From positions 124,001 through 188,000 of the forward strand of contig NZ_JAOQJK010000004.1 in the NCBI RefSeq assembly GCF_025567045.1: DNA of 64,000 bases. The letters run 5' to 3'. Positions within the stretch are counted from its first letter, which is position 1. Every line of letters starts with the position of its first letter. This DNA is from Barnesiella propionica (GTDB taxonomy: Bacteria > Bacteroidota > Bacteroidia > Bacteroidales > Barnesiellaceae). Position numbers and translations under genes: made by a program. Under the pieces are notes generated by a model. The model did no database searches. It was not told the DNA's origin and saw nothing but the letters and a program-made list of their open reading frames with translations. Positions 34,823 to 42,826 of this stretch are shown here, one piece after another.

Positions 34823-37126
34823 ATGAAAAGATATATATTTTTCGTTGTATGTTTCTGCTGTGTGTTTATCTGGGCAGGAACTGCAGCGACCTATGCCGAA
34901 GATTCGGATGCGAATGTATTCGGGCATATACTGAATAAAAAAACAAAAGAACATATACCTTATGTCAGTGTGGCGTTAAAAGGTACTACTCTGGGTACGA
35001 CAACAGATGCGTCGGGGCATTATTTTCTTAAAAATCTTCCGGAAGGTAAGTTTTGTGTGATTATAAGGGCTATGGGGTATAAAACTACAGAAAAAGATAT
35101 TGTTCTGGAAAAGAATGTGTCAAGCGAATTAAATTTTGAAATAGAAGAAGAGCTGGTTTCTTTGGATGAAATAGTAGTGTCGGCAAACAGGAGCGAAACT
35201 ACACGCCGGCTGGCTCCTACACTGATAAACGTGTTGGATACCAAATTATTTGAGACCGCGCAGGCGGCTTGCCTGGCTCAGGGGTTGAATTATCAACCCG
35301 GAGTGAGGGTGGAGTCCAGTTGCCAGAATTGTGGCTCCCAGCAGGTACGCATCAACGGGCTCGATGGTCCGTATACACAGATACTGATAGACTCCCGTCC
35401 TATTTTCAGTGCTTTGTCGGGTGTCTATGGTCTGGAACAGATCCCTGCCAATATGATAGAAAGAGTTGAGGTAATGAGGGGAGGAGGATCGGCTTTATTC
35501 GGTTCTTCCGCTATCGCAGGTACGATTAATATAATAACGAAAGAACCGTTGCGCAATTCGGCACAATTATCTCATTCTTTTATGGGTATAGGCGGCAGCA
35601 GTGCACTGGATAATAACACGACCATGAATGCATCGTTGGTTACGGATACCCGGAAAGCCGGCATCTATGTATTCGGACAAAATCATCACCGTTCGTCATT
35701 CGATTACGATAAAGACGGTTTTTCCGAATTGCCTAAGCTGAAAAATCAGACTGTGGGTTTCCGTGCCTATGTGAAAACAGGTATTTATTCAAAACTCACT
35801 TTTGAATATCACCATATGGAGGAATATCGCCGAGGAGGAAATCTGCTGGATAGGCCGCCTCATGAAGCGGATATTACCGAACAGACGGAACATTCTATTG
35901 ATGGTGGAGGCTTGAAGTTCGATTATTATTCTCCTGATTATAAACAGAAGGTAAGTGTGTATGCATCGGCACAGAATACGAACAGGAACAGTTATTATGG
36001 TACGGATAAGAATCCCGATGCTTACGGATATACTACGGACCTTACAGCGATGGTGGGTAGCCAGTATACTTATAGTTTCGGTAAATTCCTGTTCATGCCT
36101 TCTGACCTTACCGCAGGGCTGGAATATAATTATGACAGGCTGAAAGATGAGATGTTGGGCTACAATCGCTCTTCGGAACAGCAAGTACATATCGAAAGCG
36201 CGTTTTTGCAGAATGAGTGGAAAAATAAGAAATGGGGCTTTCTTATCGGCGCGCGATTGGACAAACATAATATGATAGACGGAGTGGTAATAAGTCCCCG
36301 TGCCAATGTTCGTTTTAATCCTACTGAAGATATGAACATCAGAGCCAGTTATTCAAGCGGTTTCAGAGCTCCCCAAACCTTCGACGAAGACCTGCATGTC
36401 GCAGCAGTAGGCGGAGATGTGGCCTTAATAAGGCGTTCGAAAGATTTGAAAGAAGAAAAGTCTCAGAGTTTCAGTGCATCCGCAGATTTTTATCACCGTT
36501 TCGGAGACACACAAGTAAATTTTCTGTTAGAGGGATTTTATACCGATTTAAAAGATGTGTTCGTATTGGAGGACGTAGGCAAAGACGAGCAGGGGAATCT
36601 TATAAAAGAGCGCAGAAACGGTTCGGGGGCGCGTATTATAGGACTTACGATGGAAGGGAAGGTCGCTTTCCCTGAGTGGGTACAGTTACAAGCGGGTTTT
36701 ACTTTCCAGCGGAGCCGGTATAAAAAGGAGGAAAAATGGAGTGAAGACGAATCGGTTCCTGCGACCCGGAATATGTTCAGGACTCCCGACCGTTATGGTT
36801 ACCTTACGACTACGGTCACTCCGCTAAAATCATTAGTTGTTTCATTTTCGGGTACTTATACAGGTAGTATGCTGGTGCAGCATCTTAAAGGATTTATCGA
36901 TAACGATGTTGCTGTGAGTACTCCCGATTTTTTTGATCTGAACACAAAAGTATCTTATGATTTCTCTTTATACAAGGAACTTACCTTACAATTATATACA
37001 GGAGTACAAAATATTTTCAATGCTTATCAGAAAGATTTGGATAAAGGAGCAAAACGGGATGCCTCTTATGTTTACGGTCCGACGTTGCCCCGAAGTTATT
37101 TTGCCGGTGTGAAACTCAGTTTTTAA
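34823..37126 (+). CDS. TonB-dependent outer-membrane receptor
   Basis: 767 residues. A signal peptide is followed by a carboxypeptidase-regulatory-like domain (residues 30-110; NVFGHILNKKTKEHIPYVSV). A TonB-box-like region (EIVVSANRSETTRR) and the plug domain come next, with INGLDGPYTQILIDSRPIF and MRGGGSALFGSSAIAGTINIITKEP. The plug carries C150 and the pair C167-x-x-C170. The remaining ~530 residues are a beta barrel ending in the C-terminal aromatic (KLSF). It imports a large ligand powered by TonB. The ligand is unknown; the His-rich protein upstream hints at a metal or heme. No SusD partner is adjacent, so this is not a glycan SusCD pair. Confidence 0.93.
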   Translation: MKRYIFFVVCFCCVFIWAGTAATYAEDSDANVFGHILNKKTKEHIPYVSVALKGTTLGTTTDASGHYFLKNLPEGKFCVIIRAMGYKTTEKDIVLEKNVSSELNFEIEEELVSLDEIVVSANRSETTRRLAPTLINVLDTKLFETAQAACLAQGLNYQPGVRVESSCQNCGSQQVRINGLDGPYTQILIDSRPIFSALSGVYGLEQIPANMIERVEVMRGGGSALFGSSAIAGTINIITKEPLRNSAQLSHSFMGIGGSSALDNNTTMNASLVTDTRKAGIYVFGQNHHRSSFDYDKDGFSELPKLKNQTVGFRAYVKTGIYSKLTFEYHHMEEYRRGGNLLDRPPHEADITEQTEHSIDGGGLKFDYYSPDYKQKVSVYASAQNTNRNSYYGTDKNPDAYGYTTDLTAMVGSQYTYSFGKFLFMPSDLTAGLEYNYDRLKDEMLGYNRSSEQQVHIESAFLQNEWKNKKWGFLIGARLDKHNMIDGVVISPRANVRFNPTEDMNIRASYSSGFRAPQTFDEDLHVAAVGGDVALIRRSKDLKEEKSQSFSASADFYHRFGDTQVNFLLEGFYTDLKDVFVLEDVGKDEQGNLIKERRNGSGARIIGLTMEGKVAFPEWVQLQAGFTFQRSRYKKEEKWSEDESVPATRNMFRTPDRYGYLTTTVTPLKSLVVSFSGTYTGSMLVQHLKGFIDNDVAVSTPDFFDLNTKVSYDFSLYKELTLQLYTGVQNIFNAYQKDLDKGAKRDASYVYGPTLPRSYFAGVKLSF

Positions 37127-37142
37127 GATAATATAAGAAAAA

Positions 37143-37177
37143 GAAAACGTCCTGTAATTTTACAGGACGTTTTCTTT
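37143..37177. terminator. Bidirectional terminator after the TonB receptor gene and the tRNAs
   Basis: GAAAACGTCCTGTAA (37143-37157) pairs with TTACAGGACGTTTTC (37160-37174). It serves the plus-strand receptor gene and the minus-strand tRNA pair. Confidence 0.88.
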
Positions 37178-37178
37178 G

Positions 37179-37262
37179 TACCCGAAGGGGGACTTGAACC
37201 CCCACAGCTGCAATAGCCAAAGGATTTTAAGTCCTTCGTGTCTACCATTCCACCATTCGGGC
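37179..37262 (-). tRNA. tRNA-Leu (TAA)
   Basis: 84-nt cloverleaf with long variable arm. Acceptor GCCCGAA/TTCGGGT with discriminator A; anticodon arm AAGGA-CTTAAAA-TCCTT, anticodon TAA; T-arm GGGGG-TTCAAGT-CCCCC. CCA is not encoded. Confidence 0.95.
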
Positions 37263-37269
37263 AGCATGG

Positions 37270-37342
37270 AGCGAAAGACGGGACTCGAACCCGCGACCCT
37301 AACCTTGGCAAGGTTATGCTCTACCAACTGAGCTACTTTCGC
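37270..37342 (-). tRNA. tRNA-Gly (GCC)
   Basis: 73-nt cloverleaf. Acceptor GCGAAAG/CTTTCGC, discriminator T; anticodon arm TAACC-TTGCCAA-GGTTA, anticodon GCC; T-arm GCGGG-TTCGAGT-CCCGT. It lies 7 bases upstream of tRNA-Leu and shares its promoter. Confidence 0.95.
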
Positions 37343-37353
37343 AATTGCGAGTG

Positions 37354-37385
37354 CAAATATAGGACGCTTTTTTTGTTCTTCCAAA
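37354..37385 (-). promoter_or_regulatory. Promoter of the tRNA-Gly/tRNA-Leu pair
   Basis: On the minus strand TTTG (37382-37385) and TATATTTG (37354-37361) are separated by 20 bases, an excellent match to the -33/-7 consensus. The -7 box is 11 bases before tRNA-Gly. Confidence 0.75.
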
Positions 37386-37489
37386 AAATGAACCGAAAAT
37401 TTGTTCGTGAAAATGCCATATAAATAAGATATCCCTGATTCTCAGAAGAAAAATCAGGGATATTCATGTATGATTATGATAGTGTATTT

Positions 37490-37987
37490 TTATCTGAGGA
37501 TTATATAAGCTCCCGTTTGGGGGTTATTTACTACCTGATAGGATTGCAAATAATAGCGTCTTTCCTGGGCTATTCCGCTTAAAGGAGCTCCAATGCCTCC
37601 GTATGTGCTGAATATATCGTAGGTAGAGCCGCATTTTTTGCAGACACCTTTCAATTCTTTTTCATCCACACTGATGCGTACTTTTTGATTGGCTTCAACA
37701 GGGCAGGCGAGGTCGTATGCCAGCAACTGGCTTTCGGCACCTTCAACCAGCAGGACACCTCCAAATCCGGTATAAGAGGATATATTGTAGCTGAAATCTT
37801 TGGGTATTTTTTCCTCTTTAATGAATATACGGTATTGGAAAGGCGCGTTTACACCATAGATCGTCCATTCGCCTGCATTTTTAAAATCGATGCGGACAGA
37901 TGCGGACGGTATGCGGTAGTGATCGCTTTTTTCGCAGGAAGTACCGAACAGGAGCGTAATAACCAGAGAATACAACAATTTTTTCAT
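37490..37987 (-). CDS. Rieske-like lipoprotein with substituted ligands
   Basis: 165 residues. The lipoprotein signal ends LLFGTSC with Cys18. The C-terminal part resembles a Rieske [2Fe-2S] fold: YDLACPVEANQ, then GVCKKCGSTYDIF, then GIGAPLSG. In a standard Rieske site the motifs are C-x-H and C-x2-H. Here they are C95-P-V and C116-K-K-C119, so both histidine ligands are missing, one replaced by Cys. It may hold no cluster, or bind metal through three cysteines. Its start overlaps the aldo/keto reductase stop by four bases (ATGA), so the two are translationally coupled. Confidence 0.72.
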   Translation of the reverse strand: MKKLLYSLVITLLFGTSCEKSDHYRIPSASVRIDFKNAGEWTIYGVNAPFQYRIFIKEEKIPKDFSYNISSYTGFGGVLLVEGAESQLLAYDLACPVEANQKVRISVDEKELKGVCKKCGSTYDIFSTYGGIGAPLSGIAQERRYYLQSYQVVNNPQTGAYIILR

Positions 37988-38979
37988 TCACGTATAATTT
38001 GTTCTATGTTAGCGAGTTCTTGGGTATCGAAATGATAATTACTTATAGACCTGAGATTTTCTTGCAATTGCTCTATTGTGCGTGCGCCGATTATTACAGA
38101 TGTAACCTCCGGCCGGGCTATAAGCCATGAAAGTGCCATTTGGGAAATACTTTGTTCCCGTTGCTGGGCTATTTTTCTGAAACACCTTACTTTATCTATG
38201 ATCTCGGAAGTGATCATTTCGCTTTTCAAATATCCTTCCGGCCGGGCAGCCCGGGATCCTTCCGGAATTCCATGCAGATATTTATCTGTCAGCATTCCCT
38301 GGGCGAGAGGAGAGAATGCAACTACACCGGTTCCGTTGGCTGCTGCCGCCTTTAGCTGATAATTCTCGATATGTCTGTCAATGAGGTTATACCTGTCCTG
38401 ATATACCAGACAGGGTGTTCCTGCATTTTTCAGGAATTCGAAAGCATATAATAATTTGTCGATAGGATATTTTGATAATCCTACATATAAAGCCTTTCCT
38501 CGTTTTACTATATCCACGAGGGCTTGTAATGTTTCGTCCAGCGGAGTTTCGGCATCGTACCTGTGACTGTAAAATATATCCACATATTCGAGGTTCATAC
38601 GTTTCAGGCTATGGTCGATACTTGCCATTAAGTTTTTACGGGAACCGCCGTCCCCGTACGGACCATTCCACATATGATGTCCGGCTTTCGTGGTTATGAT
38701 CATTTCATCCCTGTAAGCCCTGAAATGGTCTTTCATCATTTTTCCGAAATTTTCTTCGGCACTTCCGAATGGTGGCCCGTAATTATTTGCCAGATCGAAA
38801 TGGGTAATACCGTGATCGAAGGCATATTTTACAATATTCAGTCCGTTCTCATAACTGTCCACGCCCCCGAAATTGTGCCAAAAGCCCAGAGATATAAGAG
38901 GCAGTTTAATTCCGCTATTACCACATTTACGGTAATCCATACCCTGGGTGTAGCGGTCGATGTGAGGCAGGTAATCCAT
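37984..38979 (-). CDS. Aldo/keto reductase
   Basis: 331 residues, a full (beta/alpha)8 barrel of the AKR superfamily (YghZ-like subgroup). The catalytic tetrad is visible: D and Y in HFDLANNYGPPFGSAEE, K in ITTKAGHHMW and H in IFYSHRYD. NADPH-binding sequence SPLAQGMLTDKYL and the late SVIIGARTIEQLQEN are present. It reduces an aldehyde or ketone; the substrate is unknown. Its stop overlaps the start of the Rieske-like lipoprotein gene, suggesting joint function or at least co-expression. Confidence 0.93.
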   Translation of the reverse strand: MDYLPHIDRYTQGMDYRKCGNSGIKLPLISLGFWHNFGGVDSYENGLNIVKYAFDHGITHFDLANNYGPPFGSAEENFGKMMKDHFRAYRDEMIITTKAGHHMWNGPYGDGGSRKNLMASIDHSLKRMNLEYVDIFYSHRYDAETPLDETLQALVDIVKRGKALYVGLSKYPIDKLLYAFEFLKNAGTPCLVYQDRYNLIDRHIENYQLKAAAANGTGVVAFSPLAQGMLTDKYLHGIPEGSRAARPEGYLKSEMITSEIIDKVRCFRKIAQQREQSISQMALSWLIARPEVTSVIIGARTIEQLQENLRSISNYHFDTQELANIEQIIRE

Positions 38980-39024
38980 AATTCCTGTTTTTAATGATAA
39001 TACAATTCTGGATGTATAACGGAT

Positions 39025-40365
39025 TTATTTTCCTAATAGTTTGTTAATAGCTGTTTCTATTTTATCAAAAGCAAAATCATGTACAATTTTCCGCATCAGG
39101 TTTTCTATTTCCCCGTTGCAGGGGTTTCCTATACTTCCTTCGTGCGTATGATGCACTTCTTTTCTCGGTTCGAAGAGTCCGGCTTCTATTTCCAGTCCTA
39201 CTTGTCTATATGCATCGCGGAAAGGAATTCCTTCCCGGGTAAGCCTGTTCACTTCTTCGACGCTGAATATATATTTGTAGCGGTCATCGTTGAGAATATG
39301 TTCGTTAACCTCTATCCGTTCCATCATGAGCGTTGTCATTCTTAAGCAATCTTTAAGTTCATCGAAAGAAGGGAGAAAAGCTTCTTTGATGATTTGCAGG
39401 TCACGGAAATACCCTGACGGCAGGTTGTTGGATATTAGAGTTATTTGATACGGTAACGATTGCAGTTTGTTGCACTTTGCCCGTGTAAGTTCAAATACGT
39501 CGGGATTTTTCTTGTGAGGCATAATGCTGGAGCCGGTGGTAAACTCCGCAGGAAGCTTTATGAATCCGAAGTTTTGTGAATTGAACATGCATGCGTCAAA
39601 AGCGAGTTTAGAGAGAGTTGAAGCAATAGATGCCAGTGCCGATGCTACAATTTTTTCGGTCTTTCCCCGTCCCATTTGCGCATAAATAACGTTATAGTCC
39701 ATAGAATCGAAACCTAATAATGTTGTAGTCAGGCTACGGTTCAGAGGGAAGGAGGAACCATATCCGGCTGCCGATCCCAGCGGATTGCGGTTACTTACGC
39801 GGTAAGCTGCTTGCAATACCGTGAGGTCGTCTGTCAAGCTTTCGGCATAAGCTCCGAACCATAAACCGAAAGAGGACGGCATCGCTATTTGCAGATGGGT
39901 GTACCCCGGCATCAGTATATGTTTATAACGTTCACTTTGAGAAATAAGGACATTAAAGAGGTTGTTAACAAGACCTACAACACTTTTTATCTCATCGCGA
40001 ATAAATAGTTTCAGATCTACCAGTACCTGATCGTTCCGGGAACGTCCGCTGTGGATTTTCTTTCCCATGTCTCCCAGTTTACGGGTGAGCATTAATTCTA
40101 CCTGGGAATGAACGTCTTCCACTCCTTCTTCTATTTCGAATGCTCCGGTTTCAATAGACCGGTATATATTGCGTAATTCGTTGGTAAGCGTGTCCAACTC
40201 TTCCCCAGTGAGTAGACCGATGGATTGTAACATAGTGATATGAGCTATCGAACCCAGAACGTCAAAAGGGGCCAGATACATATCCATTTCCCTGTCTTTG
40301 CCTACTGTATATTTTTCTATTTCGTGGTCTACCTGAATGTTTTTTTCCCAAAGTTTTTGCGCCAT
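39025..40365 (-). CDS. argH: Argininosuccinate lyase
   Basis: 446 residues. It splits argininosuccinate into arginine and fumarate, the last step of arginine synthesis. Signatures are SGRSRNDQVLVDL near residue 110, GYTHLQIAMPSSFG, and the fumarase/ASL signature GSSIMPHKKNPDVFEL around residue 280. No other arg genes are nearby. A long structured region (40386-40466) precedes it, and the next upstream gene is an SRPBCC-type protein. Confidence 0.96.
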   Translation of the reverse strand: MAQKLWEKNIQVDHEIEKYTVGKDREMDMYLAPFDVLGSIAHITMLQSIGLLTGEELDTLTNELRNIYRSIETGAFEIEEGVEDVHSQVELMLTRKLGDMGKKIHSGRSRNDQVLVDLKLFIRDEIKSVVGLVNNLFNVLISQSERYKHILMPGYTHLQIAMPSSFGLWFGAYAESLTDDLTVLQAAYRVSNRNPLGSAAGYGSSFPLNRSLTTTLLGFDSMDYNVIYAQMGRGKTEKIVASALASIASTLSKLAFDACMFNSQNFGFIKLPAEFTTGSSIMPHKKNPDVFELTRAKCNKLQSLPYQITLISNNLPSGYFRDLQIIKEAFLPSFDELKDCLRMTTLMMERIEVNEHILNDDRYKYIFSVEEVNRLTREGIPFRDAYRQVGLEIEAGLFEPRKEVHHTHEGSIGNPCNGEIENLMRKIVHDFAFDKIETAINKLLGK

Positions 40366-40385
40366 AGTTTTTATTATTTAGCACG

Positions 40386-40466
40386 AAGGAGGATGGATAC
40401 GGAAAGGGGGCTTCCCCTCTGCGTTTCCGCCCTCCTTGGAGTATTCTTGTTATAATCGGAGAATAC
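40386..40466 (-). ncRNA. Two-hairpin structured leader or intergenic element upstream of argH
   Basis: On either strand AAGGAGG (40386-40392) pairs with CCTCCTT (40431-40437), CGGAAA (40400-40405) with TTTCCG (40424-40429), and GGGG (40406-40409) with CCCC (40414-40417). A second hairpin joins GTATTCT (40441-40447) to AGAATAC (40460-40466). There is no U-tract, so it is not a standard terminator. It lies between the SRPBCC gene and argH. Calling it an RNA element is inference; I recognise no known riboswitch. Confidence 0.4.
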
Positions 40467-40473
40467 CTTTTTA

Positions 40474-40893
40474 TCAGTAAGGTATTACAGTGAGCATCTG
40501 AGCCATCTTATTCAAACCGTCTTGTAACGGTTTCGATACCATTGGCTTGATAAACGGATTCAATTCTGCCTTAACCGTAATTTTTGTTTTTGTTTCGTTT
40601 TCGTTCAAACTTACCAATTGTATCCACATATTGAGGGGGATAGGTGAATTATCGGCAACGAATTTAATGGTCTTTTGCGGTTCTCTTTCGATTATCCGCA
40701 AAGTGATTTTCCCTATAGGGTTAACATCGAAAGTACAGGAGTCCGTATCGAAAGACATGCTTTTTATCTGAGTTATTTTGTCAGCGGGTATCATCTCTTT
40801 CAGACGCTGAAGGTTATTCAGGTCGGACAGGGTTTCAAATATTTTTCCTATATTGTGAGGTATGACCGTTATTTCACTTTCGAATGTTGACAT
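40474..40893 (-). CDS. SRPBCC (START-like) family protein
   Basis: 139 residues. The helix-grip pattern is seen: MSTFESEITVIPHNIGKIFETLSDLNNLQRLKEM-type opening with F-x-x-L-S-D-L-x-N, then five to six strands, ending in a long helix (MVSKPLQDGLNKMAQML). These proteins hold hydrophobic ligands; no catalytic residues can be assigned. It starts two bases after the pyrE stop, so it is co-transcribed with pyrE and perhaps argH. Confidence 0.75.
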   Translation of the reverse strand: MSTFESEITVIPHNIGKIFETLSDLNNLQRLKEMIPADKITQIKSMSFDTDSCTFDVNPIGKITLRIIEREPQKTIKFVADNSPIPLNMWIQLVSLNENETKTKITVKAELNPFIKPMVSKPLQDGLNKMAQMLTVIPY

Positions 40894-40895
40894 GA

Positions 40896-41546
40896 TCAGG
40901 CCTCCTCGTATTTAGTAGGAATCCAGTTGGCCGGATCTTTTCTCCATTCTTGTAATGTGGCTATATCTCTTTCCTGGATGTAGTTGGTTTCGAGAGCTAC
41001 TTCCAATACGGAATTATAATTACTTAATGCAATAAGTTCTACTTTGGCTGCTTTGAATTTTTTTATGGCAACAGGGAAACCGTAAGTGAAAATAGCAGCC
41101 ATTCCTATTACTTCGCATCCTACATTGCGAATGGCTTCTACTGCTTTCAAACTGCTGCCGCCTGTAGAAATAAGGTCTTCTATTACTACAACTTTCTGTC
41201 CCGGATTAAGATTTCCTTCGATAAGGTTTTCCAATCCATGGTCTTTAGGCGCGGAACGCACATATACATACGGAAGCCCTAATATATCGGCGACTAAAGC
41301 TCCTTGTGCGATAGCTCCGGTGGCAACTCCTGCAATAGCGTCTACTTTACCGAAATTTTCCATAATAAGACGGCTGAGTTCTACTTTTATAAAACTGCGT
41401 AAAGCCGGATATGACAAAGTGCGACGGTTATCGGTATAAATAGGGGAATTCCAGCCCGAAGCCCATACGAACGGGTTTGCCGGTTGTAACTTTACTGCGC
41501 TTATTTCCAGTAATTTTTCCGCAAGTAATCTTTCAATTGTTTTCAT
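40896..41546 (-). CDS. pyrE: Orotate phosphoribosyltransferase
   Basis: 216 residues. It joins orotate to PRPP to form OMP in pyrimidine synthesis. The PRPP-binding motif is VVVIEDLISTGGSSLKAVEAIR. Other family features are WASGWNSPIYTDNRRTLSYP and IAGVATGAIAQGALVADILGLP. The promoter box at 41585-41592 is 39 bases upstream. The downstream SRPBCC gene begins two bases after its stop. Confidence 0.97.
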   Translation of the reverse strand: MKTIERLLAEKLLEISAVKLQPANPFVWASGWNSPIYTDNRRTLSYPALRSFIKVELSRLIMENFGKVDAIAGVATGAIAQGALVADILGLPYVYVRSAPKDHGLENLIEGNLNPGQKVVVIEDLISTGGSSLKAVEAIRNVGCEVIGMAAIFTYGFPVAIKKFKAAKVELIALSNYNSVLEVALETNYIQERDIATLQEWRKDPANWIPTKYEEA

Positions 41547-41584
41547 AATAGGTATTGTATATGGACGTTATCTCATTTCTCCTG

Positions 41585-41592
41585 CAAAGGTA
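41585..41592 (-). promoter_or_regulatory. -7 box of pyrE
   Basis: TACCTTTG on the minus strand matches TAnnTTTG. Confidence 0.55.
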
Positions 41593-41644
41593 CGAAAAAA
41601 TAGCAGTGATTAAAAAGCGATATTATCTTTTTTCTGACATTTTT

Positions 41645-42337
41645 TTATAGTTTGGCAATTGCCAGGGTCAGCATACTTATTTTGATATTCGGGACGGTTA
41701 ATAGCGTTTCCGCACAAGCGAGCAGAGTGGCTCCTGTTGTTACTACATCGTCGATCAGCAGTATATGCATGCCTGAAATATTTTTATCATTTACCAGTTC
41801 GAAAGAGTCATGGGTATTTTCCCATCTTTTGTATATGGATTTATCGGTCTGGGAACTGCTTTTACGGGTATGTATGATGATATCCGTACGTAATTCTATA
41901 CCCGTTATTTTTTCTATTCCTCTGGCTATCCATTCACTTTGATTGTACCCTCGTTTTCTCAATTTGCTTTTATGAAGAGGAACAGGGACGATTATATCGA
42001 CCGAATCAAAGAATCCCGTTCCCTTTAATTCTTCGGCGTATAATGCACCCAGAGTGAAACCGCATATTTTCTCATTGTGGTATTTGATGTCGTGTATAAG
42101 TTTACGGTAAGGACTTTCTTTTGTAAAATAAAAATAGGAGGAACAGCGTTCTACGGGTATTTTTCCTGCAAATAATTGTTCCATCGGGTTAAAAGGTAGT
42201 TCATGGTACTGTGTGCGCGGCATGTCCTGCAGGCAATGTGTGCACAGGTATTGTTCTCCATATATAAGCGGTCTCCGGCATATGAGACATAAAGAAGGAT
42301 ATAAAAGATTAAGCAGGTCTCCGGCAAGTTTCCTCAT
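41645..42337 (-). CDS. comF: ComF family phosphoribosyltransferase-like protein
   Basis: 230 residues from the ATG at 42337, which overlaps the recX stop as ATGA. An upstream in-frame start would overlap recX by 25 bases. The N-terminal zinc motif is CLICRRPLIYGEQYLCTHC. The C-terminal type I PRTase motif is ILLIDDVVTTGATLLACAE, with VPVPLHKSKLRKRGYNQSEWIA before it, the ComF hallmark. In naturally competent bacteria it acts in DNA uptake; in Bacteroidota the role is unproven. Confidence 0.92.
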   Translation of the reverse strand: MRKLAGDLLNLLYPSLCLICRRPLIYGEQYLCTHCLQDMPRTQYHELPFNPMEQLFAGKIPVERCSSYFYFTKESPYRKLIHDIKYHNEKICGFTLGALYAEELKGTGFFDSVDIIVPVPLHKSKLRKRGYNQSEWIARGIEKITGIELRTDIIIHTRKSSSQTDKSIYKRWENTHDSFELVNDKNISGMHILLIDDVVTTGATLLACAETLLTVPNIKISMLTLAIAKL

Positions 42338-42801
42338 GGGAACAGTTGTTTCAGGCATTGATGGATAAATTCGGTTTCGAATCCTCTGGAAGCGGCAAAA
42401 CGGAAAAGTTTGCTTTTTCTGTCGTATTCGTTGTCCGATTTTATCGTTTTATTTTTAGAAATTAACAAAGAATGGAGCATGTCACTGTATTCGTTCTCCG
42501 GTATTTCCTGCAGTGCTGTCCGGATATTGTCTGTTTTCAGCCCTTTCATTTTCAGATTATAATTTATTTTTATCCGTCCCCAGCCCGAGAATCTGAATTT
42601 ATCTTTTACAAAGGCTGTGCAGTAACGTGCTTCATCAATGAATTTTTCGGAAATAAGTCTGTTTATGATACTGTTTTTATCTTTATCGGAGATATTCCAG
42701 CGGGTTAGTTTCTCGCGGATATCGTAAATACAGCATTCTTTGGCGGAACAAAGTGCTGCAGCTTTGTGTAATGCTTCGTCTGGTGACATCTCTTTAGGCA
42801 T
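42334..42801 (-). CDS. recX: Regulatory protein RecX
   Basis: 155 residues from MPKEMSPDEALHKAAALC. The open frame extends 16 codons upstream to a TTG inside prmC, which I reject. Three-helix repeats typical of RecX are seen: AKECCIYDIREKLTRWNI, IDEARYCTAFVKDKFRFSGWGRIKINYNLKMKG-like sequence and the last repeat ENEYSDMLHSLLISK. RecX inhibits RecA filament formation. It lies between prmC and comF. Its stop overlaps the comF start. Confidence 0.88.
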   Translation of the reverse strand: MPKEMSPDEALHKAAALCSAKECCIYDIREKLTRWNISDKDKNSIINRLISEKFIDEARYCTAFVKDKFRFSGWGRIKINYNLKMKGLKTDNIRTALQEIPENEYSDMLHSLLISKNKTIKSDNEYDRKSKLFRFAASRGFETEFIHQCLKQLFP

Positions 42802-42826
42802 GCGGATACTATTTTCTAATGGTGTA

